From Mycolicibacterium mageritense (lineage in GTDB: Bacteria; Actinomycetota; Actinomycetes; Mycobacteriales; Mycobacteriaceae), in assembly GCF_010727475.1 (NCBI RefSeq), contig NZ_AP022567.1, positions 5,332,001-5,396,000 of the forward strand: a stretch of DNA of 64,000 nucleotides, given 5' to 3'. The notes beneath the pieces are model-generated. The model saw only the letters and a list, made by a program, of their open reading frames with translations. It was not told the DNA's origin and did not search any database. Numbering within the stretch: position 1 is the first letter of the stretch; every line of letters begins with the position of its first letter. A program made the translations under genes and the position numbers. This document shows positions 34,578 to 42,708 of the stretch, in pieces.

Positions 34578-34891
34578 CGTGCCTTCACCTCATCCCACGC
34601 GGCGCTGTACTCCGCTGCCATGTCAGTCTTCGGTTCCTCGGGCACCGACACGTCCAGGCGGGTCATCGGCGCGGGCGGAATCGGCGCACACCGTGCCAAC
34701 ATCTCGGCGCACAGCGGCTCACCGGGGGCGGGCGCTGCCTGCACCACGGTGCGGGGCGCGCTCGATGCGGGGGACGTGACACTCTGCCCATCCTGCCGTG
34801 GTTCAGCACCTACTCCGTGCACCAAAATCCCCGCACCGGACAAAGCGGTGAGCACCGTGAGGGTTGCCGCTGCGGCTGTGGTCTTGTTCAT
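34574..34891 (-). CDS. small exported protein
   Basis: A 105-residue protein with a Sec-type signal (KTTAAAATLTVLTALSGAG) and a Pro/Ala/Ser-rich mature part with two cysteines near its middle (CAEMLARC). ATG 34891 overlaps the stop of the HTH gene (ATGA), and its own stop overlaps the next start, which fixes the start choice against a longer upstream frame. Function unknown. It is the second export-related member of this operon. Confidence 0.65.
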   Translation of the reverse strand: MNKTTAAAATLTVLTALSGAGILVHGVGAEPRQDGQSVTSPASSAPRTVVQAAPAPGEPLCAEMLARCAPIPPAPMTRLDVSVPEEPKTDMAAEYSAAWDEVKAR

Positions 34892-35187
34892 CGGATACCT
34901 GCCTTCAGGGTCGTACCTGCGCCCAGCGTCGCGGGCTGTGTCTGTGGGGTCATCAGTTCCGGGTGACGCTCGCGTGCCGTCTCGATCAGGCGTTGCGCGG
35001 CGCTCGCGGTCAAGCCCATCGCCGCGCCGATGGCGCGGTACGGGACGCCCAAACCGCGAAGGCGGGCGATGGTCAAGAACCGTGCTCGGCTCGCGTCGTG
35101 GGCTGCCTCCCGCGCGCGGTGCACCTCGGCGGTTTGTCGCCGAAGGGTCAGCAAGAGGCTCGCTGCCTCGGAAACAGTTGCTGTCAT
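34888..35187 (-). CDS. HTH protein, likely sigma-region-4-like regulator
   Basis: A 99-residue protein. The C-terminal half has a helix-turn-helix of the homeodomain/sigma-4 type (LRGLGVPYRAIGAAMGLTASAAQRLI) after a helical N-terminus. It lies directly downstream of an inverted repeat (35198-35226) and is coupled to the exported-protein genes, so it is a candidate regulator of the operon. Confidence 0.65.
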   Translation of the reverse strand: MTATVSEAASLLLTLRRQTAEVHRAREAAHDASRARFLTIARLRGLGVPYRAIGAAMGLTASAAQRLIETARERHPELMTPQTQPATLGAGTTLKAGIR

Positions 35188-35197
35188 ATGCCCATCG

Positions 35198-35226
35198 TAC
35201 AGGGTCTCTATGCAAAATACCCTGTA
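35198..35226. promoter_or_regulatory. inverted repeat upstream of the HTH gene (operator candidate)
   Basis: TACAGGGT (35198-35205) and ACCCTGTA (35219-35226) are perfect 8-bp arms with 13 bases between them, giving half-site centres 21 bp apart (two helical turns). It lies 11 bp upstream of the HTH start. Confidence 0.5.
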
Positions 35227-35271
35227 GATGAGGGTGTTGACTTGTATAGGGGTACTGTACGACGTTTGCTG

Positions 35272-35829
35272 TTAGGTGGACGTAACACCCTGCGCGGCGC
35301 GCATCTCTTCCATGAACTCGCGGAAGTTCGCTTCCACCCTCGCCTGCTCGGCGGGGGCGGTCACCTGAGCCCTGCGCTTCGGGGCTGCGTCCCGTTGTTC
35401 TTGCTCTGCCCGCTCGCGCTCCTCCGCCGCTTCACGTGCCAGGTGGGCGGTGTAGGCGTCGTCCACGGTGATGGGATCGGCGGTCGGTTCGGGGACGGTA
35501 ATCCCCGTGAAGGGGTTCGGGACGGATGACACCGCTTCCATCGCTGCCGCTACCTGCTCGGCATGGGCTGCGGTCTCCTGCTCGCGGATCGCGGTGAGGT
35601 AGTCAGTGAGGCGCTGTACCGCTTCGGTGTGCTCGGTTTCCGGTGACGTTTCGGGCGCTGCGTCCACAATGTCCACGGGATCGGTGACGGCGGTCGCGGC
35701 GGCGTGCTCGGCGCGTTTCTTGCGCATGTACTCCGCCTGCCGTTTCGCTGCTGCCGCCCGCCGCTTCTCCTGCTTTTCAGGGTCGGCACAGCGGCACCGT
35801 TTCCCACCTTCGGCGATGCTCTTGCACAT
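35272..35829 (-). CDS. hypothetical protein with a Cys-rich N-terminus and coiled coil
   Basis: A 185-residue protein starting MCKSIAEGGKRCRC, a short cysteine motif that opens many actinobacterial phage and plasmid proteins. It is followed by long charged, Ala/Glu-rich helices (residues 15-45 and 140-185). ATG 35829 is preferred to an in-frame GTG at 35844. It is the first gene of the minus-strand operon and borders the iteron region. Role unknown; DNA binding or a partition-type function is possible. Confidence 0.55.
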   Translation of the reverse strand: MCKSIAEGGKRCRCADPEKQEKRRAAAAKRQAEYMRKKRAEHAAATAVTDPVDIVDAAPETSPETEHTEAVQRLTDYLTAIREQETAAHAEQVAAAMEAVSSVPNPFTGITVPEPTADPITVDDAYTAHLAREAAEERERAEQEQRDAAPKRRAQVTAPAEQARVEANFREFMEEMRAAQGVTST

Positions 35830-36797
35830 GCCCAATTCTACCACGAAAAGACGTCATTTCCCCTGGTCAGAAAGGTGCAACGGTGATTTTCGTGCGTAAC
35901 ACCTCTGACCTGCGGGTATTTTCTGCGATAAACCCTCTACCTGCGGTTATGGGGGTGGCGCGCCGCGTATTGCGAAGGTGTCGGCGGTAACGACACCTTC
36001 TGACCTGCATGTATTTTTCGTGAACTGCGGTTTTGGCGCTGCGCACACGGGGACGGTGAAGGGCGCTGCGTTGGGCGTGGGTGGGGTGGTCGATGGGGAC
36101 TTTTCCTGGGGTCGCGGGAGAAGGTGGTCTACCTGCCCTCGGGCATCGGGCAGTTGCAGCCTTTTCGGGGCAGTTGTAATCAAAAACGCCACAACTGCCG
36201 CTGTGCGGCGGTCATGCGCACACCGGGAACTTCCGTGGTGCGTGGACGGCGCACATCAGGCATCGGGCGGCGGTCAACCGATCCGTTGCGGGGATGCGCA
36301 AGGTGGCGCTGAGGGGCGCTGTGCGCCCCTCTGAGCCACTGGGCGGGTCGCGGCGGGCAATCGGACACCTGATGCGGGAATCGCGGCTGTGTGCCCTGTG
36401 AGAGCCCTGAAACGGCGGTCGCCTGCCCATCGGGGCGGTGGTGGGCAGGAGGGCGCGGCTGTGGGGCACGTGGTGACCATGTGACCACTAGCGGGCATAT
36501 GGTCCCGTTTCCGCTGGTCAGCGGTATATCGGGACTGCGCGGCGTACACACACGGTCACCTGGTCACCCGCCACACGGGACTCTGAATCGGCTGGTCGGG
36601 TGGGTTTTCGGGCGCGGCGTGAGGGTGGTGGGAGGGGAAAGAGGGGCGCTTGGCTGTGGGTGACGCATGGCGGGTGGTTATGGCGGCTGTAGGCGGTTTT
36701 GTAGGCGGTTCTGGGGTCGTTTAGGCGATAAAGACCCCGTTTAGCCATGCCGCACAGCAGGATATCCGCAGGTCAGGGCATATTTCGCCGCTCGCAT

Positions 36798-36830
36798 TTA
36801 TGGCGGTATGGCGGTATGGCTGTCTTGAGC
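36798..36830 (+). repeat. left arm of a 33-bp perfect inverted repeat
   Basis: Its exact reverse complement is 37000-37032. The arm contains TGGCGGTA repeated in tandem and ends GTCTTGAGC. The 169-bp interval between arms carries the AT tract and one iteron of each family. Confidence 0.9.
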
Positions 36831-36999
36831 CCCGATATGGCGACTCCAGCCATGAATCGCCTACGCCGCTAGGGGTTTGCTCTCGTTATGAATACCTGGG
36901 GACGTGACACTTATATATTTATATACTCTGAGCTGCGGATATGCGTTTCGGTGAGCCGCGTTGTGAGCGGCGGCGCGTTAGCGGGAGGGTTTTCGCGGC

Positions 37000-37032
37000 G
37001 CTCAAGACAGCCATACCGCCATACCGCCATAA
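37000..37032 (-). repeat. right arm of the 33-bp perfect inverted repeat
   Basis: Exact reverse complement of 36798-36830. A TAGGCGATT iteron on the minus strand begins six bases further right. Confidence 0.9.
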
Positions 37033-37518
37033 TCATTAATCGCCTACATGCCCTCTGACCTGCGGGTATGCGTCGCGGGACACCACTTTTTCAAGGCTAC
37101 TACCCCCCATAACCGCCTAGTCATCGACAAAACCGCCAAAAACCGCCTAGCGTCCTCGACCCGAAATCGCCATACGCAGCCATACGCCGCCCAAACCCTC
37201 GCGGCGGCGGTTTGGGCGGTATCCAGCCTTGCTTCCGCGCCCCCGACGCCCGCACTCGGTGTGACCTTGGTCACACATGCTTTCGATTGCCTGTATACGT
37301 CAACATAACAGCAAACTTCTTGGAGTCCGTTGCGCCCTGCCCTCACGCTGCGGTGATGGCGAAGGGTGTTACGTCGATATCTACACATATACACAGGTAG
37401 GGGACACCACTTTCTCATTTGCACTTGTTTCGAGGGGTGTCGAATTTGTAGGCGATTCTGAAATCTGGAGATAGCGTTGACGTACTGAGCAAACAATTGA
37501 CGGGATGAAAGGAAAGCC

Positions 37519-37761
37519 GTGAGCGTAGGCATCGACACACAACTAGACGCCCTGTTCGACGTTGACGCGCCGCGCATGACGGCGACGGAAACGGCGCAGC
37601 GCTTCGGTGTCACACGCGGCGCAGTCCTCCATGCGATTCGCACAGGAAGGCTTCCAGCCCAGCGCGTGGGCAACGGGCAGCGGGTGACCGTGTGGCTAGT
37701 TCGCCCGCGCGACGCGCTCCTGATATGGGGTCACCGTCTCCACGCCGCGACCGACCGCTAA
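37519..37761 (+). CDS. small HTH protein (excisionase/MerR-like)
   Basis: An 80-residue protein starting at GTG 37519 with AAAGGAAAG upstream. The middle reads MTATETAQRFGVTRGAVLHA then a wing (QRVGNGQRVTVWLV), the helix-turn-helix_17 pattern of excisionases and small regulators. It sits between the iteron region and the replication candidate, so an iteron-binding or regulatory role is plausible. Confidence 0.7.
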   Translation: MSVGIDTQLDALFDVDAPRMTATETAQRFGVTRGAVLHAIRTGRLPAQRVGNGQRVTVWLVRPRDALLIWGHRLHAATDR

Positions 37762-37777
37762 GCCCTAGAAACGACGA

Positions 37778-37810
37778 AACCCCCGCCCGCCGCCAAGCAA
37801 GTAGGGGGTT
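37778..37810 (+). terminator. hairpin between the HTH gene and the DUF3987-like gene
   Basis: AACCCCC and GGGGGTT arms of 7 bp with a 19-base loop, 17 bp after the HTH stop. It would partly insulate the next gene. Confidence 0.45.
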
Positions 37811-37830
37811 CCACCGGAAGGAATCTTCAA

Positions 37831-39369
37831 ATGTCTAAGTCAAATGTAACACGGACTAACTCCGCTGACCCGTACGACCGTCCGAACCCATTCGGAGAGC
37901 CAACTGACGGCGACCTCCTGGACGACATTGAAACCACCACCAATTTCTGGAACGCAAAGCCGCAACTTCAGCGCATTCATCAGGTTGCGCGCAGCGAAGG
38001 ACGTATGTCTCCGTGGGGGCTTTTGGTAGCCGTGATGGCGCACCGCCTGAGCCAGATACCGCCGAATGTGGTTCTGGTTCGCCGCAACGGTAAAGAGGGG
38101 AAGACCTTGGCAGGCGGCACCTCACTGAACACCTACGTGGCAGAGGTATCGCCACCATCAGGTGGCAAGACGGCGACCATGAGCGCCGCGAAGGAACTGG
38201 TGCCCCCGCTGGGCGGCACCATCGCAGACGGCACCGGGCAGGGCATCGTCAAAGCCTTCGCCGAGACGGTGAAGGTGTCCAAGGACGAAGAGGGTAAGCC
38301 TCTCGACACCCCCTACCTTGTGACCCGTTTCTTCCGTCATTCCGTGACCATCCACGCCGACGAGGTGGCGACCCTGAACGCCGAGTTCGCCCGTGAAGGG
38401 TCGAAGACGGGCGGCATGCTCCGATCACTGTGGATCGGCTCAGACGTAGGTATGACCAACGCCGACCGCGACCGCAACGTGTCTATCCCCGCGAACATGG
38501 CACGACTGGCGGCTATATGGGGTGTGCAGCCGTACGCCGCTCAGCAGATCATGGCGCAAGCCAAGGACGGAACTCCTCAGCGCTTTCTCTGGGTACCTGC
38601 GACGGAATGCCGACCGTCAAGCGAATGCCCTTCTGTGGCTCCACCGCCCGCTGGTACGGAGTTTCCGTTCCCGCTGTTCGGTAACACTCCCGCGCAGCAG
38701 GCGATGGGTTCCGTGCTTCCCCACGAAATTCGGATGGACGCCGACCTGACCGACCTCCCGGACCCGATCTGGGTTCACTGGTCACCTCAAATGACGGCGG
38801 ACATTTTGGCGTTTCAGGCTGAGCAGGACGCGATGACCAACCGATTCCCGTACGCCGCGAAAACCCCCGAGCAGCAGGCAGAGGCTGATCGCCTGGTGAT
38901 GGAAGGGCACCTCTTGCTGACCCGCATCAAGATAGCCGTGTGCCTGGGGTTCCTGTGGGGGCACCGCGAGCCCGACGACTTGGATTGGTGGCTTTCAGGC
39001 ATCTTGCTGGAAGTGTGCGTCGCCGAGGCAGCAGGTGTGTGGTCGGTGTGCCAAGAGCAGGCTAAAGCCGACGCCGAGGCACGGGGGCATGCCCGAGGTA
39101 TCGAGCAGAACGCGGCAAACGAAGTACGGGATGCCCTGGAAGAGAAGAAGTTCGCCAAGTGGCGTGACCGCGTGTACCAGGTGCTGGCTGAACGCGGCGA
39201 GTTGACACAGAGCGGCGTCGAGCAACACCTGTCCACGGCGCAGCGCAAGGTTGCGCGCGAGCTTCTTCGCGCTCTGGCGGCAGAAGGGCGAGCCGGATAC
39301 GACGGCGCGCTGTGGTTCGCCATTTACCAAGGACGCAGATTAACCAAACTCCGAGTAGTGGAAGGCTGA
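37831..39369 (+). CDS. DUF3987-like P-loop protein, replication candidate
   Basis: A 512-residue protein with a Walker A-like SPPSGGKTATMSAAKE at about residue 108 after an N-terminal helical domain, and IHADEVATLNAEFAR (Walker B-like) at about 174. This is the layout of DUF3987/DUF3631 helicase-type proteins found in mobile elements, often next to primases. A winged-helix-like C-terminus (QVLAERGELTQSGVEQHLS) follows. Location next to the iterons makes it the best replication-initiation or helicase candidate of the element. No separate primase domain is visible. Confidence 0.68.
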   Translation: MSKSNVTRTNSADPYDRPNPFGEPTDGDLLDDIETTTNFWNAKPQLQRIHQVARSEGRMSPWGLLVAVMAHRLSQIPPNVVLVRRNGKEGKTLAGGTSLNTYVAEVSPPSGGKTATMSAAKELVPPLGGTIADGTGQGIVKAFAETVKVSKDEEGKPLDTPYLVTRFFRHSVTIHADEVATLNAEFAREGSKTGGMLRSLWIGSDVGMTNADRDRNVSIPANMARLAAIWGVQPYAAQQIMAQAKDGTPQRFLWVPATECRPSSECPSVAPPPAGTEFPFPLFGNTPAQQAMGSVLPHEIRMDADLTDLPDPIWVHWSPQMTADILAFQAEQDAMTNRFPYAAKTPEQQAEADRLVMEGHLLLTRIKIAVCLGFLWGHREPDDLDWWLSGILLEVCVAEAAGVWSVCQEQAKADAEARGHARGIEQNAANEVRDALEEKKFAKWRDRVYQVLAERGELTQSGVEQHLSTAQRKVARELLRALAAEGRAGYDGALWFAIYQGRRLTKLRVVEG

Positions 39370-39372
39370 CAA

Positions 39373-39621
39373 ATGACCATTCGAGACCCTGAGCAGGTAG
39401 TGCCTGCCATCGTCCGCAGGCTGGAACGCAACGGCGCTATGACGCGTAGCCAGCTCCAGCAGTCGTTGAGCGCGGCTAGCCGAGCGTGGCTGACAGAAGC
39501 GCTCTCCGCGGCCACCGACACGGGGCGCGTCGTCCGTCGTGACGACGGCACGTACACCCTGCCGATAGCGGTAGTTCCGAGCCACCGCCGTCCCCGCGCG
39601 GTGTGGACGGGCGGTGAGTAA
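39373..39621 (+). CDS. small winged-helix-like protein
   Basis: An 82-residue protein 3 bp after the preceding stop. RNGAMTRSQLQQSLSAASRAWLTEAL followed by VVRRDDGTYTLP is the classic pattern of a small winged helix: recognition helix, then wing strands (quoted in part; residues 19-62). It resembles the C-terminal domain of the upstream protein and could be its paralogue or partner. Confidence 0.6.
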   Translation: MTIRDPEQVVPAIVRRLERNGAMTRSQLQQSLSAASRAWLTEALSAATDTGRVVRRDDGTYTLPIAVVPSHRRPRAVWTGGE

Positions 39622-39854
39622 TGCCTACCATCCACACCCCCGAGCTTTACGGCGCATACGCCGTGTACACCGACGATGAGCACAGTGAATACGTAGAGCG
39701 CCCCATCATCGGATGGGACGAACGCGGGCGTCCGCTCGTGATGTGCGGCAACGCGCTGCATACAGCGGACAACGCCCCGTTCGTGAAGGTTTCGGTGTAC
39801 ATGGTGGTTCGCCGCCCCGACCTTGTGAAAGAGGTTGTGGCAGCGGTGACGTAG
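39621..39854 (+). CDS. hypothetical protein ending at an in-frame TAG
   Basis: A 77-residue protein (MPTIHTPELYGAYAVYTDD) with strand-rich, acidic character; not recognised. After TAG 39852-39854 the same frame stays open for 38 more codons to TGA 39969-39971 with protein-like content (MFWQADSINDLVRSAIRQHL). Either the stop is a mutation or sequencing error that shortened a 116-residue protein, or a second small product starts at ATG 39879. Confidence 0.5.
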   Translation: MPTIHTPELYGAYAVYTDDEHSEYVERPIIGWDERGRPLVMCGNALHTADNAPFVKVSVYMVVRRPDLVKEVVAAVT

Positions 39855-40013
39855 AGCATCAACGCGGACATCGGGTCGATGTTCTGGCAAGCCGACAGCA
39901 TCAACGACCTTGTGCGTAGCGCCATCCGTCAGCACCTCCGCGAGACCCGCGAAGGACGTTACGAGACATGACCACCATCGCCGCTGCTCGAAGAACAGAA
40001 AGGACAACACCTG

Positions 40014-40367
40014 ATGGCTCTCTTCTTAAAGCCCGACCCCGCTGACATCCGAGCTGCGCGCCGTGACATTCATCGTGAAGCGCTAATCCGTGGCGTTGCG
40101 TCCATCGCGCAGTCCGCCCAGCCTGCCGCCGTGACGGCACTGTCCGAACTGCTGGACGAGGGTGTGGTCACCCGACGCGGCGACCGTGGCGTGGCGATAG
40201 CTGACGACACCGACGTGTACCGCGCAGCCCGAGCCATCATGCTGGAACTGGAGAGCGGCGGGGGCACCCTCTGTGGAGGGACTACACGACCGCATCGAGC
40301 ACACCGCGCCCACCACCCACACAGCGTTGAACTACCTTCGCGCCCACAAACTGGTGGCACTACGTGA
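40014..40367 (+). CDS. winged-helix protein, probably the 5' part of the next gene
   Basis: The first 86 residues look genuine (KPDPADIRAARRDIHREAL, then a winged-helix pattern TALSELLDEGVVTRRGDRGV). From about 40268 the frame turns into an Arg/His/Pro-rich tail typical of out-of-frame reading. The plus-one frame from 40273 continues with VEGLHDRIEHTAP, another winged-helix start. A one-base error in the GGGGGCACCCTCTG stretch would fuse the two. Confidence 0.5.
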   Translation: MALFLKPDPADIRAARRDIHREALIRGVASIAQSAQPAAVTALSELLDEGVVTRRGDRGVAIADDTDVYRAARAIMLELESGGGTLCGGTTRPHRAHRAHHPHSVELPSRPQTGGTT

Positions 40368-41559
40368 TGGTGTGCTCACCGACCGCACCGGGGACAAGAT
40401 GCGTGGACGTAAGTCCGCGCTACCGACCGAGTCGCTGGAACTGGCAGCCATCGCCGCCGCCGACGCGGCGGTACGGAAGAACATCGCCGCGTTGGGCGAC
40501 TCCACTACGCGGTGGTTCAAGCACCCCGACGATGACCGCTGGACACCGGAAGCCTTACGCGACATCCGCCGTGAGACGAACGCGGTCTACCGCGTGCTGC
40601 CTCCTGGGCGACGGATGACGGTGGACAAGTTTCGTTATGAGGTTCGCAAGGTCACCGCAGACCATGTGGACGAGGTGATGGCTCGTCTGGAAGCCGCCAA
40701 GTTCATCACCGTCACGGATAGCACGGTGACCACCCACGCGGCGCTCCCTGTGCCTGAGGTGCCGAAGACTGAGAAGCCAGAAACGGTGACGCCTGCACCT
40801 GCACCCATCGCCGTGGCGGCAGGCGGTGACGTTGGTGACCTGGCGTCGTTCAGTGATCCCGAGGTTATCGAGACGCCGAAGCCCGAGATACCGCAGACCC
40901 CGAAGACCAACACCGCCCCCGCAGGGGACACCACTTCTCCCGCCCCCGCCCCGAAGCCCGAGGGCACCCGCACGGTGGCGAAGACCGAGGGGAAGGCTGT
41001 CGAGAAGACCGAGGCTGCCGAGACTCCTGCAACTGTCCCCGTTTCGGGGGACATCGAGCGTCGCCTGTCAGCGCTGGAGAAAACGGCAGAGACCACCGTG
41101 GACGGTGTGAGAGCCATCTACACCAAGACGGAACGCATCGAGCACCTGGTATCGGACACCACCGTTGACCGAAGCCGTATCTCGGACGCACCGGAAGCCG
41201 TCCGCGAGGTGCTGGTCACCATCGCAGCGAAGCTGCACCGCGCGGCGAAAGAGGTGAAGGAGGGCAAGCGCGCCGACCCCACCTTGACCAACAACGAGGT
41301 GAAGAAGAGCTTGTCCAACCGCCCCTTGCGCGGTGAGACCGTGGCACCGCGCGACCGCTTCGAGGAAGCACGGCAGTTGGGACTGCGTACGGGCGTCATC
41401 CGAACCACCCACCGCAGCCGACTGGTGTTCGTGTCCTTCGAGCCGCTCATGGAATCCGACGATTTCGGGCGACGTGTAGCAAACATGGGCGTTCGTGTCG
41501 CTGCCCGCACCAAGGGGCTGGTGGACGCAGCCACGAACCGCGTCGGAGTGGGCAAGTAG
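40273..41559 (+). CDS. multidomain protein with winged helices and a Pro/Thr-rich linker
   Basis: A 428-residue frame. Residues 1-170 contain two winged-helix-like units (TTHTALNYLRAHKLVALRDG and a second around YEVRKVTADHVDEVMARLE). Residues 175-280 are a Pro/Glu/Thr-rich linker. The C-terminus (FEEARQLGLRTGVIRTTHRS) is helical and charged. It may begin at GTG 40273 or be joined to the frame starting at 40014. Not assigned to a family; a DNA-binding scaffold for replication or transfer is possible. Confidence 0.55.
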   Translation: MEGLHDRIEHTAPTTHTALNYLRAHKLVALRDGVLTDRTGDKMRGRKSALPTESLELAAIAAADAAVRKNIAALGDSTTRWFKHPDDDRWTPEALRDIRRETNAVYRVLPPGRRMTVDKFRYEVRKVTADHVDEVMARLEAAKFITVTDSTVTTHAALPVPEVPKTEKPETVTPAPAPIAVAAGGDVGDLASFSDPEVIETPKPEIPQTPKTNTAPAGDTTSPAPAPKPEGTRTVAKTEGKAVEKTEAAETPATVPVSGDIERRLSALEKTAETTVDGVRAIYTKTERIEHLVSDTTVDRSRISDAPEAVREVLVTIAAKLHRAAKEVKEGKRADPTLTNNEVKKSLSNRPLRGETVAPRDRFEEARQLGLRTGVIRTTHRSRLVFVSFEPLMESDDFGRRVANMGVRVAARTKGLVDAATNRVGVGK

Positions 41560-41676
41560 ATGAACGTCAAGCGGACATACCTGCCGAATCACCAACGGCG
41601 CGCAGACATCGGAGACCACCGACCTGTCACGTCCCCAGCCGACGTTGGCGGGAACGAGTTCTGGAGAGAAGGTTAG
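41560..41676 (+). CDS. 38-residue small protein
   Basis: ATG 41560 directly follows the TAG of the preceding gene and the frame ends at TAG 41674. The sequence (MNVKRTYLPNHQRRADIGDH) is basic at the start and ends NEFWREG. Tight spacing in a compact operon supports it; no family recognised. Confidence 0.45.
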   Translation: MNVKRTYLPNHQRRADIGDHRPVTSPADVGGNEFWREG

Positions 41677-41710
41677 GAGTTAGCTGATGTTGCTTGGAGA
41701 GGAAGCACAT

Positions 41711-42651
41711 ATGACACCGGAGACGAAAGACCACGGCACCGCTGTGAGGGTCTGGCACGCCATCCTGATCCTGTCCGTCATCGCATCGGTAGCCGTGAAT
41801 ACTGCCCACGGTGTTCTTGGCGCGGACGACGACCTCACGGCGCGGATCGTCGCTGGCGCGCTGGGCGCGATCCCGCCGCTTGTGTTCTTCGCCCTTGTCG
41901 AGGCGCTGCTGAAGACTTTCCGCACAGGGTCTACGGCTGGCTGTACTGGACGCTGATCATCGGCACGGTCTCCGCCGCCAGCGCCGCGTTCACCCTGTCA
42001 TTCATCGCGGTGTTGGACTTCGCGCGGGACTACGCGGTGATGTCGTCCATGTGGATTGCGTGGCTGTTCCCGATCATGTTCGACGTGGTGATGGCACTGT
42101 CAACGCTGGCGATTTTCGCCCTTGGCGACAAGCCGATGAAGCGGGTGAAGAAGGCGAAGGCGTCCAAGGTTGAGGAATCCATCGCCACAATCGGCTTGCT
42201 GCCCAAGGCGCGGATTCGCCTGTTCGGGGGCGCGGCGACAGTGCCGACACTGCCGCCGACACCCCATCGACAGGTCATCGACAGCCCACCATCGACGGTT
42301 CAGCGACAGCCCATCGACAGCCTGGCGACACCTACCCCCGTCAACGACACCCCGTCATCGACACTGCCGCCGACGCCTAAACCTGTCGCCGAAGCTGTCA
42401 ACGACGCTGCCGATGACAGCGACATTGACATCGACAGTTTGTCGTTCGCCGCTGCTGTTGCCGACCGCGCGAAGGTGAAGCAGACACCGGGAGTCGTTCA
42501 TCGAGTCATCGAAGTTCTTCGAGAGACGGACGGGAATCTATCCGAGGCGTCGCGGGCGGTGAGCCTGAGCCGCGATCCCGCTCGCCGAATCCGTGACGCC
42601 CTGGCGGAGCTGGAAGCAGAGGAGCGCCACGCTCTCACTGTTGTGGGCTGA
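41711..42651 (+). pseudogene. DUF2637/SpdB-like membrane protein, frameshifted
   Basis: Two frames make one protein. The first part, from ATG 41711 (MTPETKDHGTAVRVWHAI), contains a membrane helix, then the family region with HGVLG and a second helix (AIPPLVFFALVEALLKT). Near 41930 (ACAGGGTCTACGG) the frame shifts and continues RVYGWLYWTLIIGTVSAASA, two more helices, then a Thr/Pro/Ser linker and a C-terminal HTH (GNLSEASRAVSLSRDPARRI). DUF2637/SpdB proteins accompany TraB in conjugative actinobacterial plasmids. The break is at a GGG run, so a sequencing error is possible. Confidence 0.75.
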
Positions 42652-42671
42652 CTCCACCGCCCACCAATCCC

Positions 42672-42708
42672 AATCAGCCCCACACTTACCTCTCCCGTGG
42701 GGCTGATT
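42672..42708. terminator. perfect hairpin after the DUF2637 gene
   Basis: AATCAGCCCCAC and GTGGGGCTGATT, 12-bp perfect arms with a 13-base loop, 20 bp after the stop. It separates the replication-side operon from the transfer operon. Confidence 0.75.

Larger units (their letters stand above)
36690..37457. repeat. TAGGCGRTT iteron cluster
   Basis: Copies at 36690-36698 (+), 36702-36710 (+), 36722-36730 (+, last base differs), 36855-36863 (-), 37038-37046 (-), 37111-37119 (-), 37141-37149 (-) and 37449-37457 (+). The left copies point right and most right copies point left, converging on the AT-rich centre. Confidence 0.7.
35845..37518. other. 1.67-kb non-coding region with iterons (origin or transfer-locus candidate)
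   Basis: No credible gene. It contains six copies of a 15-bp motif CTGACCTGCGGRTAT or close variants (35905, 35937, 36000, 36762 inverted, 36928, 37055). Eight copies of TAGGCGRTT in both orientations lie between 36690 and 37457. A 33-bp inverted repeat (36798-36830 / 37000-37032) encloses an AT tract at 36911-36927. Position between a divergent operon and the replication-candidate gene fits an origin or a cis-acting transfer locus. Confidence 0.65.

Noticed and set aside
35845..37518. CRISPR array in the repeat-rich region
   Set aside because: The repeats are 9-15 bp, unevenly spaced and in both orientations, with no cas genes nearby.
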